DNA from: CADEDV01 sp964596345 | Lineage (GTDB): Bacteria; Bacteroidota; Bacteroidia; Chitinophagales; Chitinophagaceae | Assembly: GCA_964596345.1 (NCBI GenBank) | Contig: CAZQSZ010000006.1 | Location: 310,001-374,000 of the forward strand | Length of the DNA stretch: 64,000 nt | Direction of reading: 5' to 3' | In this document: positions 27,651 to 36,016 of the stretch, in pieces | Layout: each line of letters starts with the position of its first letter | Position numbering within the stretch: position 1 is the first letter of the stretch | Notes under the pieces: model-generated | Seen by the model: the letters and a program-made list of their open reading frames with translations, nothing else | Database searches by the model: none | What the model was told of the DNA's origin: nothing | Made by a program: the position numbers and the translations under genes

Positions 27651-28646
27651 TTACAAAGTAAGAAGGCTGCAGCCACGCAGATCACTGTTATCCAGCCGGC
27701 CGAGTACTTCAAAACTCCCGTCAGGGTACAAACGCCCTGCATCATCAGTAGCAATGAAACTACAGGAGTGAATATTTGCCAGGTCAATAACATTGATAGC
27801 ACCCGTTATATGTCTGCTGCCAGGGCGACTCCTGACATATAACGGGTCTTCTTCATCCCTCACCAATATTTTCATCCATGGTGGGCTGTTGAAGATTCCA
27901 TTACCTTTTGAATAGGCCTGGGATAATAATTCAGTCATGCCATATTCTGAATGAATAACAGGAACATGAAAGGCCTGTTTCAACATATCATGCACTTCTG
28001 CCCGGATCATTTCCTTTCTTCTCCCTTTCATGCCACCGGTCTCCATTATGGTAGTGTACTGCAAAGGCATAGCGAATTTTTCAGCAAGATCCAGTAATGC
28101 AAAAGTTACCCCGATAAGCAGTGTGGGTTGTTTTCGGCTTTCCAGTTGCTGTAATGCAGCAACCAGTTTTTCATGCTCGTTCAGGTAAAACCCGCTTTGC
28201 GGATGATTACTTTGAGTTATTAATTCATTGACCATATATACCAGCGAGGAGTTATTCCTTTCCAGGTAAGAAGGTAATAAACCAATAATGCAAAGTTCTT
28301 TTGCAGCACCATAAAATAATTCAAATCCCCTGGTAAAACTTTCTTTATAAAGAGATGCATCGTTTACATAATGCCGGCTGTTAACAGTAGTAGTGGTGCC
28401 GCTGCTTTCAAAGACTGCTTCGGATTCAAAATCACCGGACATAACGGCATGAGACTTAAAGAATCCGATCGGTAAGAAAGGTATTTGTTCAATTTTGCGG
28501 ATGCTGGCAGGATTAACAGCCAGCGCATCCACATAGCTTTTATAGACCGGGTTGACCCGGTATTGGTACAGGAAAATTTCCAGGGAAAGGGCTTCAAAAC
28601 CCTGTTCATTAGTACTGAAAATTTTATGATTCCATTGTTCGGGCAT
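27651..28646 (-). CDS. LuxE-like acyl-protein synthetase family protein
   Basis: The protein has 331 residues and no signal peptide. It resembles the acyl-protein synthetase (LuxE) branch of the adenylate-forming enzymes: the AVFESSGTTTT motif (about 78-88) corresponds to the ATP-binding loop, and a C-terminal RLYPDGSFEVLGRLDNSDLRG segment resembles the hinge found in that superfamily. LuxE activates a fatty acid as acyl-AMP and loads it on a protein. No LuxC or LuxD partner lies nearby, so the substrate is unknown. It is convergent with the regulator gene and divergent from a lipoprotein gene. Confidence 0.75.
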   Translation of the reverse strand: MPEQWNHKIFSTNEQGFEALSLEIFLYQYRVNPVYKSYVDALAVNPASIRKIEQIPFLPIGFFKSHAVMSGDFESEAVFESSGTTTTVNSRHYVNDASLYKESFTRGFELFYGAAKELCIIGLLPSYLERNNSSLVYMVNELITQSNHPQSGFYLNEHEKLVAALQQLESRKQPTLLIGVTFALLDLAEKFAMPLQYTTIMETGGMKGRRKEMIRAEVHDMLKQAFHVPVIHSEYGMTELLSQAYSKGNGIFNSPPWMKILVRDEEDPLYVRSRPGSRHITGAINVIDLANIHSCSFIATDDAGRLYPDGSFEVLGRLDNSDLRGCSLLTL

Positions 28647-28651
28647 AATCC

Positions 28652-28679
28652 TTGTGTGCTGGTAAAAAGCTTATATTTG
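28652..28679 (+). promoter_or_regulatory. Bacteroidota-type promoter for the lipoprotein gene
   Basis: TTG at 28652-28654 is followed after 17 bp by TATATTTG at 28672-28679, which fits the TAnnTTTG -7 consensus of the phylum. The start codon at 28699 is 19 bp downstream. The spacing is slightly short of the usual 19-21 bp. Confidence 0.5.
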
Positions 28680-28698
28680 TTTAACCTCAATTCCTGAT

Positions 28699-29160
28699 AT
28701 GAAAGCAAAAATAGTTTTACTGGCCCTGATTTTTGCAGGCATTTTTATGGCCTGTAATAAAGATAAGTTTACCACTACTCCCCAGATCAAAATAAAATCA
28801 GTCTCGCCTGAGACCGTTGGGCAGGGAAACGTTATTGAGGTAAGGGGCCAGTTCACCGATGAAGAAGGAGATTTAGATTCCGTTTTTATTGTTTATAAAT
28901 GGTATGATGGAGCTACAGCCTCCATTGTATTTGATACAATCAAGTACAGCATTGATATCCTTGATTTACCCAAAAACACCCGGGAAGGCGATATGCTGCT
29001 GACATTTGCTTACGGCATCCAGATAGACGGAGTTACCCAGCTTACACCCACACCCAGTATCCGGGACACTTCGGCCACTTTTGGAATTGTGTTGAAAGAT
29101 AAAGAAGCGAACAGGAGTGATTATGCAGAATCACCCAAACTGCGACTGATAAAATTCTAA
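28699..29160 (+). CDS. Small lipoprotein of unknown function
   Basis: The protein has 153 residues with a lipobox in FMACNK (C19). After the anchor, a single beta-rich domain (about 30-150) contains VSPETVGQGNVIEVRGQF, resembling an Ig-like or cell-surface fold seen in Bacteroidota lipoproteins. No catalytic motif is visible. It begins 19 bp after a TAnnTTTG box. It is followed after 5 bp by the UbiA-like gene, so the two may be co-transcribed. Confidence 0.7.
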   Translation: MKAKIVLLALIFAGIFMACNKDKFTTTPQIKIKSVSPETVGQGNVIEVRGQFTDEEGDLDSVFIVYKWYDGATASIVFDTIKYSIDILDLPKNTREGDMLLTFAYGIQIDGVTQLTPTPSIRDTSATFGIVLKDKEANRSDYAESPKLRLIKF

Positions 29161-29165
29161 CCATT

Positions 29166-30005
29166 TTGCCAGGGAATACAGGACGGTTTTTTATATACAG
29201 CAATTTATTTATTGCTGCCTGTGCTGTCCTGATGGTAAATCAAACCAGCCGGTTATTATTAAATCATTCTCCAGGTATCCATTTAACAGCTTTTGTATTT
29301 TTTGCCACTCTTTGCAGCTATAGTTTTCACTGGTACCTCACCTCTTCTTCTGTATTGCCTTCTCCCCGGATCACCTGGCTGAAAAAAAACCATACTGTTC
29401 ATCTTGTCTTCTTCTTTTTGGGCCTGGCAGGATCTGCCGTTTTCTTTTTCTACCTGCTTCCGATCTGGCCCTGGTTGCTGCTATCCGCTTTTGTTACCTT
29501 CCTGTACTCTGCCCCCAAAATCCCTCATCCTTATTTCAGGGCTTTGCGAAAAGTAGCCATTGGCAAAACTATTTTCCTGGCTTTTGTATGGATGTATGTT
29601 ACTACGGTATTACCCATTGTTGCAGCAGGTACAAACTGGACCAGTGATTTCGTTCTCTTTATGATCAGTCGTTTTTTTCTCATTTATGCGATCTGCATTT
29701 TATTTGACCTGCGGGACCGGGAAGATGATAAAGCCTCAGGCATCCGAAGCCTGATCACTTACCTGAACGAAACAGCTATCAGCAACCTATTTGTTATCTC
29801 ACTGGTGTTATTCAGTGCATCCACCTTATGGATGTTGAATTATAATCACAGTACAAGTGATATTATCCTCCTCCTCATTCCCGGTTTCATCACCGCCGCC
29901 CTGTTCCGGTATGCCAGCCGTCACTTCTCCGATATGCTTTATTATTTTGTACTGGATGGGCTGATGGCACTTTCCGCCCTGTTGATGCTGATAGCCGGCA
30001 TTTGA
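29166..30005 (+). CDS. UbiA-like multi-pass membrane protein
   Basis: The protein has 279 residues starting at TTG; no ATG lies nearby before hydrophobic segments begin. About eight or nine membrane helices are predicted. One Asp-rich motif typical of the UbiA prenyltransferases is present (FDLRDREDDKASGIRS, about 181-196). The usual first NDxxDxxxD motif near residue 60 is not seen, the place being occupied by CSYSFHWYLTSSS. It may therefore not be an active prenyltransferase, or it may belong to a divergent branch. It lies 5 bp after the lipoprotein gene and before the M42 peptidase. Confidence 0.6.
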   Translation: MPGNTGRFFIYSNLFIAACAVLMVNQTSRLLLNHSPGIHLTAFVFFATLCSYSFHWYLTSSSVLPSPRITWLKKNHTVHLVFFFLGLAGSAVFFFYLLPIWPWLLLSAFVTFLYSAPKIPHPYFRALRKVAIGKTIFLAFVWMYVTTVLPIVAAGTNWTSDFVLFMISRFFLIYAICILFDLRDREDDKASGIRSLITYLNETAISNLFVISLVLFSASTLWMLNYNHSTSDIILLLIPGFITAALFRYASRHFSDMLYYFVLDGLMALSALLMLIAGI

Positions 30006-30014
30006 CTATTTTTG
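29982..30014 (+). promoter_or_regulatory. Candidate promoter for the M42 peptidase
   Basis: TATTTTTG at 30007-30014 matches the TAnnTTTG -7 box, with TTG at 29982-29984 about 22 bp upstream. The start codon is 20 bp further on. Confidence 0.45.
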
Positions 30015-30034
30015 CCAGAATTTAATACTCTCGT

Positions 30035-31138
30035 ATGGCAAAAGCAGTAAAATCTAAGAAATCAATCATCACCGATAACTCTTCTGCATTTTTACGCAGT
30101 TATATCAATAATGCTTCCCCGGTTGGTTTTGAAACCTGGGGACAAAAACTCTGGATCGACTACCTGAAACCGTATGTGGATACACATTATGTAGACCCTT
30201 ACGGAACAGCCGTTGCTGTTATCAATCCCGATCATGCGTTCAAAGTAGTGATCGAAGCACATGCTGATGAGATCAGCTGGTTTGTGAATTATGTTACCAC
30301 AGAAGGATTAATCTACCTGAAAAGAAACGGTGGAGTGGACCACCAGACCGCACCCGCTTCCCGTGTTTTCATTCATGGTAAAAAGGGGCCGGTAAAAGCC
30401 GTATTCGGATGGCCGGCCATTCACACAAGACTTGGCTCGGATAAAGAAACACAACCCAGAACCGATAATCTCTGGCTGGATTGCGGCGCCAGGAATCGTA
30501 AAGAAGTAGAAGCATTGGGTATTCATATTGGTGCCGTGGTTACGTACCAGGATGGTTATGATGAACTGGCCAACGGGAATCTTATTGGCCGTGCCTTTGA
30601 TAACCGTATTGGCGGTTTTATGATCGCTGAAGTAGCCAGGCTGATAACAGAAAATAAAAAGAAACTGCCTTTCGGCTTATACGTGGTGAATGCAGTGCAG
30701 GAAGAAATTGGTCTTCGGGGTGCGGAAATGATTGCCCGCCGCATCAAGCCCAATGTAGCAATAGTAACTGATGTGACACACGACACCACAACACCGATGA
30801 TCAATAAAAATATCGAAGGGGATGTAAGTACCGGCAAAGGCCCCTCTCTTTCTTATGCCCCTGCAGTTCATAACAAATTACTGGGCCTTGTGGAAAAAGT
30901 CGCAGCAGATAAAAAGATACCTGTTCAGTGGCGGGCATTAAGCCGCAGTACCGGTACTGATACTGATTCATTTGCCTACTCAAATGATGGCTGCCCTTCG
31001 GTACTGATATCAATCCCGCTGCGCTATATGCATACAACGGTGGAAATGCTGCACAAAGATGATATTGAAAACACCATCAAACTGATGTATGAGACTTTAT
31101 TAACCTTGTCACCAAAAACTAACCTGAGTTATCTCTGA
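30035..31138 (+). CDS. M42-family metallopeptidase (glutamyl aminopeptidase/endoglucanase-type)
   Basis: The protein has 367 residues, cytoplasmic. The metal-binding residues of the M42/M20-like fold are visible: H76 in EAHADEIS, D189 in RAFDNRIGG, the catalytic E223 and ligand E224 in QEEIGLRGA, D246 in VTDVTHD, and a final histidine in YMHTTVE. M42 enzymes are tetrahedral aminopeptidases that trim oligopeptides, and the endoglucanase label in databases is historical. Its stop codon overlaps the start of the next small gene (TGATG), which suggests co-translation. Confidence 0.88.
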   Translation: MAKAVKSKKSIITDNSSAFLRSYINNASPVGFETWGQKLWIDYLKPYVDTHYVDPYGTAVAVINPDHAFKVVIEAHADEISWFVNYVTTEGLIYLKRNGGVDHQTAPASRVFIHGKKGPVKAVFGWPAIHTRLGSDKETQPRTDNLWLDCGARNRKEVEALGIHIGAVVTYQDGYDELANGNLIGRAFDNRIGGFMIAEVARLITENKKKLPFGLYVVNAVQEEIGLRGAEMIARRIKPNVAIVTDVTHDTTTPMINKNIEGDVSTGKGPSLSYAPAVHNKLLGLVEKVAADKKIPVQWRALSRSTGTDTDSFAYSNDGCPSVLISIPLRYMHTTVEMLHKDDIENTIKLMYETLLTLSPKTNLSYL

Positions 31139-31317
31139 TGTTGCATCATCTCCTCTATATTGACCCCGGAAGCGGTAGCTATTTTATACAGGTAATTGTG
31201 GCTGCTTTATTAGGAGCCGCCTTTTGGATCAAAATGTCATGGCACCGTATCAAAGCTTTTTTTTCCGGGAATAAATTTAAACAGGAAGCAAAGAAGGATG
31301 AAGAAAACCCGGCTTAG
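31138..31317 (+). CDS. 59-residue membrane protein with IDPGSGS motif
   Basis: The ATG at 31138 overlaps the M42 stop in TGATG, and the frame closes at TAG 31315-31317. The product starts MLHHLLYIDPGSGSYFIQ, has one hydrophobic helix (about 17-33) and ends in a charged tail (KFKQEAKKDEENPA). The IDPGSGS start followed by one helix looks like a conserved small-protein pattern. I recall similar proteins near membrane transferases, but cannot confirm it here. It ends 1 bp from the convergent glycerophosphotransferase-like gene. No function is assigned. Confidence 0.7.
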   Translation: MLHHLLYIDPGSGSYFIQVIVAALLGAAFWIKMSWHRIKAFFSGNKFKQEAKKDEENPA

Positions 31318-31318
31318 G

Positions 31319-32425
31319 TTATTTTATCTTACTTAGAATATAAGTAAGTCCTGACCGGTAAGCCTCATTACTATTATAAAAAATCCTTTGGCTTAATTCA
31401 TTAATACGATTTGTAAAGCCCGGATGCAGCGCTGTTAATTCATTTATTTTTTGAGGCAATTTCTCCAGTTCGTCTGCTGAAATAGTAACTCCCAGCGAAG
31501 AACGCAAACTATTTTCAACCGGCTCAATTCCGAGCTCTTTCCAATCCGGGTTCATCTGTTTATAAGCCGTTTCAATAAACAATACTGGTTTTTTAATCCC
31601 AAACGCAAACTCAAAAGCAATACCTGAGCGATCCGTTATAAGTATATCTGCGGATGGCAGCCTGTCGAAAACATTGGGCAATTCATCGATTGACATCGCT
31701 GGGTTTTTGGCAATGAGTTGCTGCACCTTCCTGAATTCCTTTTGCTTTCTTTTTGCATACTCCGGGTGAGAGCGGAGAATAACCTTATAAGGCAATTGTG
31801 ATAGCCGTTGTAACAATTCTTCGATGCAGGTATCCAGGATACAACCTTCAAACCAGGAAGGTGCAATAAGAATGGTGGATCGGTCATTATCCGTTGCAAC
31901 ACTGTCGTGACTATTCAGCTCATCCAATAATGGATAACCATATGGAATGACCGTCTTTTGCTTTTGTCCATATAATTCTTCTGCCTTCCTGATCTCCTGC
32001 GCCTGGTATTCGCCGGTGCAGAACACCGTATCATAATGAAAAAAAGCTTTCTTCCTGTATTGCTGGTGAGTGCTGACTGCCGCATGAAACATATAGATAT
32101 AAGTTCCAACACCTGCAGATCGTTTAAATAAAAAATTATCCAGGTCCGGCATGGTCATGATCATCACATCGGCCCGGATACGGGAGAATAGAAACCCCAG
32201 CATCCATTTCACATGCAGCACCTTCATGCCTGCCGGTGCTTTTTTAAATAAGGGATCATTTTTATCAGAAGTGATATAACAGATAGTAATCCCCTGCTCA
32301 GCCAGCAGGTCATCAATTAATTTTTTGAAATAAACAAAATAGTAGCGGCTCTCTGCATAGAAAACCACCTGTTGCTTTTGCTGCAACAACCGGTTTACCT
32401 GTGTATATTCAGAAAAAAAGCTCAT
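31319..32425 (-). CDS. CDP-glycerol glycerophosphotransferase-family enzyme
   Basis: The protein has 368 residues with no signal peptide. It has a GT-B-like fold of the Glyphos_transf family. Conserved features are H114 in MFHAAVSTH, RSHPEY (H220) and ITDRSGIAFEFAF (264-276), which correspond to the CDP-binding histidines and the D-x-S motif of TagB/TagF. Family members move a phospho-alcohol from a CDP carrier to a glycan or polyol. As the last gene of the phosphonate operon, it would take CMP-hydroxyethylphosphonate as donor and modify a surface glycan. That substrate is an inference from the operon. The gene begins 3 bp after the dehydrogenase stop. Confidence 0.82.
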   Translation of the reverse strand: MSFFSEYTQVNRLLQQKQQVVFYAESRYYFVYFKKLIDDLLAEQGITICYITSDKNDPLFKKAPAGMKVLHVKWMLGFLFSRIRADVMIMTMPDLDNFLFKRSAGVGTYIYMFHAAVSTHQQYRKKAFFHYDTVFCTGEYQAQEIRKAEELYGQKQKTVIPYGYPLLDELNSHDSVATDNDRSTILIAPSWFEGCILDTCIEELLQRLSQLPYKVILRSHPEYAKRKQKEFRKVQQLIAKNPAMSIDELPNVFDRLPSADILITDRSGIAFEFAFGIKKPVLFIETAYKQMNPDWKELGIEPVENSLRSSLGVTISADELEKLPQKINELTALHPGFTNRINELSQRIFYNSNEAYRSGLTYILSKIK

Positions 32426-32428
32426 TCA

Positions 32429-33460
32429 TTAAAGATATTGCAGGAACAGCTCTTTTAGCCTGGCCCTGTCAAAAGACGCCGGGTTATTCGCAAAACGTTC
32501 TTCATTTACTTCGTCCAGCAGCGCATCAATGATTAATGTTTTATTGATACCCAGTTCAGCCAGTGTTGTTTTCAACCCGGCATCCCGCATTACCTGCCGG
32601 ATCATTTCCATCGCTTCCTGTGGATCACCTGTACCCAATAAAGAACACAGTTCATCCCCGGGATTATTATAAATAAAAAACAAGGGCAGGAATAAAGCAA
32701 CAGCCTGTCCGTGTGGTACATGATAGTTGGCTGTAAGATAATAAGACAAGGCATGGGGCCCGGTAGTTCGGGTAATATTGATGGCTTTACCAGCCTGGTG
32801 AGCAGCCAGCAACATTTTTTCCCTGGCTTCACCAGTGGGTGAATGAACTGCTGGTAAATAGCTTTCTCTCCACAGTTGGATCGCATCGCTTGCATAGCTT
32901 TTTGACGCTGCTGTGGCATTTTTATTCCAGTATGATTCGACGGCCTGCGCCAAAACATCCATGCCCGACACCGCTGTTTGATAAGCAGGTAATGAATAAG
33001 TGAGCACCGGATCCAGCACCACTACTTGTGGCAACAACTGCGGATGTACCAATGATATTTTTTTCTTACCCTGGTAGACCACTGCAAAATGAGTGGCCTC
33101 ACTCCCCGAGCCGGCTGTGGTGGGAGCCGCTATGAAAAAAGGTATAGATAAAAATGATTGAACCCGCTTGTAAATGACGGCTTTCGCCAGGTCGATCACA
33201 CTGCCACCACCAATTGCCAGTAATGCAGCACCTGGTTCTTCATTAAATATATCCAGCACCGCCGATATCTCCTGCTCTTCAACATTGGCCCCATTTTTCT
33301 TATACGACCGGATGACGGGTAACTCCTTCAAAAAAACCGGCTGTTCTTCCAGCCGAAAATGTTCTCCTGTAATAACAAACACGGAGTCACACCCGGCTTT
33401 GCGAATGGCATCACCTGCTTGCAACAAACTATTTGCTCCTTGTATTACCTGCTGCATCAA
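32429..33460 (-). CDS. Iron-containing alcohol dehydrogenase, probable phosphonoacetaldehyde reductase
   Basis: The protein has 343 residues. Group III metal-dependent alcohol dehydrogenase motifs are present: AIGGGSVIDLAKA (GGGS 84-87, NAD(P) binding), APTTAGSGSEAT (112-122), and likely metal ligands D168 (SGMDVLAQAVES), H236 and H250. The position usually occupied by a histidine four residues after D168 is Q172. In phosphonate operons this enzyme family (PhpC type) reduces phosphonoacetaldehyde to 2-hydroxyethylphosphonate. The adjacent decarboxylase makes that substrate, so the assignment rests on context. It lies 8 bp after the decarboxylase stop. Confidence 0.85.
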   Translation of the reverse strand: MMQQVIQGANSLLQAGDAIRKAGCDSVFVITGEHFRLEEQPVFLKELPVIRSYKKNGANVEEQEISAVLDIFNEEPGAALLAIGGGSVIDLAKAVIYKRVQSFLSIPFFIAAPTTAGSGSEATHFAVVYQGKKKISLVHPQLLPQVVVLDPVLTYSLPAYQTAVSGMDVLAQAVESYWNKNATAASKSYASDAIQLWRESYLPAVHSPTGEAREKMLLAAHQAGKAINITRTTGPHALSYYLTANYHVPHGQAVALFLPLFFIYNNPGDELCSLLGTGDPQEAMEMIRQVMRDAGLKTTLAELGINKTLIIDALLDEVNEERFANNPASFDRARLKELFLQYL

Positions 33461-33468
33461 TGAAACAT

Positions 33469-34596
33469 TTAATCATCATTTCGCAAAGCTTTCATGAAAT
33501 CATTTTTCCACCCGGCAGGATTACCGGCTGGCCTTCCAAGATCTTTCCTTGATAATTGATTCGTTCTGATCTCCACAAACTGCACCCCGGGGGTAAAAAA
33601 ATCATTATTTAACCAATGAAGCAGTTCTCCTTCATTGATAATCCTTAGGGTGTTTCGATATCCCGAAGCCTTTGCCATATTGCAGCAATCAGCCCAAAAA
33701 GCTGCCGTTGGCTGACCTCCTACTGATTCATGACTTCCGTTATTGATAACGATATGAATAAAATCGTTTTTGACCTGCTGTGCAATCACCGGTAATGCAC
33801 CCAGCTGCATGAGCAGAGCTCCGTCACCGTCCAGCATGATAGTCCTTCCTGTTGTATGGCTTGCCACTCCCAATGCAATATGGCTGGCATGACCCATGGC
33901 ACCGACACTTAAGAAATAGTTGCTGATCTTTTTTTGCTGCAGCTCGTTTTGTTCATAAAACTCACGGCCTATCTTACCGGTGGTACAGACCACTGTTTCA
34001 TCGCCTTTTAATTGCGTAATGATCTTTTTGATCACTTCTTCCCGCACTAATGAATACTGATTTTCCACAGCTTTACCTTCATAGGGCTCAAATATTTCTT
34101 CCGGCACCAGCAAGGCCACAGGTTTTTTATACTCCATTGCTTCTTCAATAGCACCATTGATAGTACTTAAACTGGTCTCTTCCTTTTCGCCAAGCAGATA
34201 AACGGGCACTTCAAGTACTTCCAGCATATCTTTTGTAATTCTGCCCATTTTCACATGCTGAGGTTCATCTTTAGTGCCGGGTTTCCCCCTCCACCCGATC
34301 AGTAACAGCATGGGAATGGAATACATTTCTTTATCTGCGAGTGAAGTTAGCGGGTTGATTATATTCCCAAGTCCTGAATTTTGTAAATAGACCAGCGGCA
34401 ATTTCCCGGTGGCCAAATGATACCCTGAAGCCAGCCCAACCGCCAACCCTTCATTCGCAGTAATGATATGTTCCTCCGGGGTGGAATGATCCTGCACATA
34501 CTTCAGAAAATGTTTCAGTAAGGAATCCGGTACACCGGTAAAGAATGAAACGTTTTTCAGCTTCAGAAAATCATATAATTTTCCGGGGCTGATCAT
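33469..34596 (-). CDS. aepY: Phosphonopyruvate decarboxylase
   Basis: The protein has 375 residues and is a thiamine-diphosphate enzyme in the compact form typical of phosphonopyruvate and sulfopyruvate decarboxylases. The N-terminal PYR domain has E49 in TANEG. The C-terminal domain has the GDG...NN cofactor motif (257-286, MLDGDGALLMQLG to VINNGSHE). It converts phosphonopyruvate to phosphonoacetaldehyde, pulling the unfavourable PEP mutase equilibrium forward. It overlaps the upstream PEP mutase gene by four bases (ATGA), a sign of translational coupling that supports the substrate assignment. Confidence 0.93.
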   Translation of the reverse strand: MISPGKLYDFLKLKNVSFFTGVPDSLLKHFLKYVQDHSTPEEHIITANEGLAVGLASGYHLATGKLPLVYLQNSGLGNIINPLTSLADKEMYSIPMLLLIGWRGKPGTKDEPQHVKMGRITKDMLEVLEVPVYLLGEKEETSLSTINGAIEEAMEYKKPVALLVPEEIFEPYEGKAVENQYSLVREEVIKKIITQLKGDETVVCTTGKIGREFYEQNELQQKKISNYFLSVGAMGHASHIALGVASHTTGRTIMLDGDGALLMQLGALPVIAQQVKNDFIHIVINNGSHESVGGQPTAAFWADCCNMAKASGYRNTLRIINEGELLHWLNNDFFTPGVQFVEIRTNQLSRKDLGRPAGNPAGWKNDFMKALRNDD

Positions 34597-35897
34597 AACT
34601 GGGACGGGATTAATTTCAGTAATTCCCCGACGGGCATCAACCTTTCTTCAGCTTCTCTGGCCCGGCTGTGTTGCAAAATTGATTCGGCAGTAGCCAGCAT
34701 CGAAGGGTAAGCACTCCGTAATAAATGATTGGCATAAATAACAATATTGAATCCGGCTTCTTCCAGTTGCTGCCAGGTAATACTGTTATACGTGGTGGGC
34801 ACAGCCACTAAGGGTACTTTATGTTCAAATTCTTTGTAGTACCTGGCGAAATCCAGGATCTCTTTTCCATCCTGTGATTTACTATGGATCATGATGCCAT
34901 CCACCCCGGCAGCAATATAGGCCTTTGCCCTTTCCAGGGCATCCGCAATTGTTTTACCCAATATCAAACTTTCAATACGGGCAATGATCATAAACTCTTT
35001 CGTCACACAATTCTTTTTACCCGTTCTTATTTTCTCACAAAAATCTTCAATGCTGTCCTGCTCCTGCGACGACTGCTCTTCGAGTAATGAATTTTTTTTC
35101 AGCCCGGTCTTATCTTCAATAACGATGGCTGAAATACCCAGTCGTTCCAGCGAACGCACCGTAAAAACAAAATGTTCGATTTTGCCGCCTGTATCCCCAT
35201 CAAAGATCACGGGCTTCGTGGTCACTTCCAGTATATCATTCAATGTCTGTAATCTTGATGTGACATCCACGGCTTCAATATCCGGTTTTCCTTTTGCCAT
35301 GGAATCGGTCAGGCTGCTGATCCACATGGCATCAAACTCCTGCTGCATGCCCTTCTCATCTTTAAAAGAAGTATTCTCCACGATCAGTCCGCTTAATCCG
35401 TTATGAGCTTCCAGCACCCGCATACAGGGTTTCACCGAAAGAATTCTCCGTAATCTTTTCAACCGGATATCGGCTGTAGTTCCTGTTTCTTTCAATGCTT
35501 TTTGAATGGCCGTTGAGCTGATACCGCCTGTATAAGGAACCTCCACTAACTCTCCTCCCCATTCCTTCAATGTATCAATCACTTTTTGTCTTGTTGCCTG
35601 CTGCACCCCGGTCTTCCAGTCATCACCATGTACAACGTAACCTGGTCTCAGTTTCCGGAGGTTGGCAGAATAATCCAGTGTTTCCTGCGGAATTACTTCA
35701 CTCACACCGGCAATATTTTCCACGATAATTTTCCGCTGTTCAAAACTGAGGTAAGGAACCCGTTTATAACTGGCGATTGCTTTATCAGTCAGTAACCCAA
35801 TGACCACCCTGCCGAGTTTTTTACCGGTATTAATAATATTCAGGTGGCCCGGGTGGATCAGGTCTGCACTCATGCCGATGTAAACGATCTTTTCCAT
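34593..35897 (-). CDS. pepM: Cytidylyltransferase-PEP mutase fusion
   Basis: The protein has 434 residues in two parts. Residues 1-135 form a nucleotidyltransferase with HPGH (15-18) and GGISSTAIQ (124-132). Residues 150-434 form PEP mutase, with the diagnostic EDKTGLKKNS (261-270, fitting EDKx5NS) and FDGDTGG (232-238). The mutase rearranges PEP to phosphonopyruvate. The transferase part would add CMP to a phosphonate made downstream, probably 2-hydroxyethylphosphonate, since no aminotransferase is present. It is the first gene of the four-gene operon and divergent from two membrane enzymes. Confidence 0.93.
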   Translation of the reverse strand: MEKIVYIGMSADLIHPGHLNIINTGKKLGRVVIGLLTDKAIASYKRVPYLSFEQRKIIVENIAGVSEVIPQETLDYSANLRKLRPGYVVHGDDWKTGVQQATRQKVIDTLKEWGGELVEVPYTGGISSTAIQKALKETGTTADIRLKRLRRILSVKPCMRVLEAHNGLSGLIVENTSFKDEKGMQQEFDAMWISSLTDSMAKGKPDIEAVDVTSRLQTLNDILEVTTKPVIFDGDTGGKIEHFVFTVRSLERLGISAIVIEDKTGLKKNSLLEEQSSQEQDSIEDFCEKIRTGKKNCVTKEFMIIARIESLILGKTIADALERAKAYIAAGVDGIMIHSKSQDGKEILDFARYYKEFEHKVPLVAVPTTYNSITWQQLEEAGFNIVIYANHLLRSAYPSMLATAESILQHSRAREAEERLMPVGELLKLIPSQL

Positions 35898-35979
35898 ATA
35901 TCAGGGCCGAAAATAAACTATTCCCACCGCCGGATAAAGAACCTGTTAAAATTAAATGCCCGGAATACCCGTGCTTTTA

Positions 35980-35987
35980 TAGTTTTG
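35980..35987 (+). promoter_or_regulatory. -7 box for the first membrane enzyme gene
   Basis: TAGTTTTG fits the TAnnTTTG -7 consensus 29 bp before the start at 36017. A clear TTG -33 box is not seen. Confidence 0.4.
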
Positions 35988-36016
35988 TCCCGGTTTGCCG
36001 CAAAACAGAACATGTA

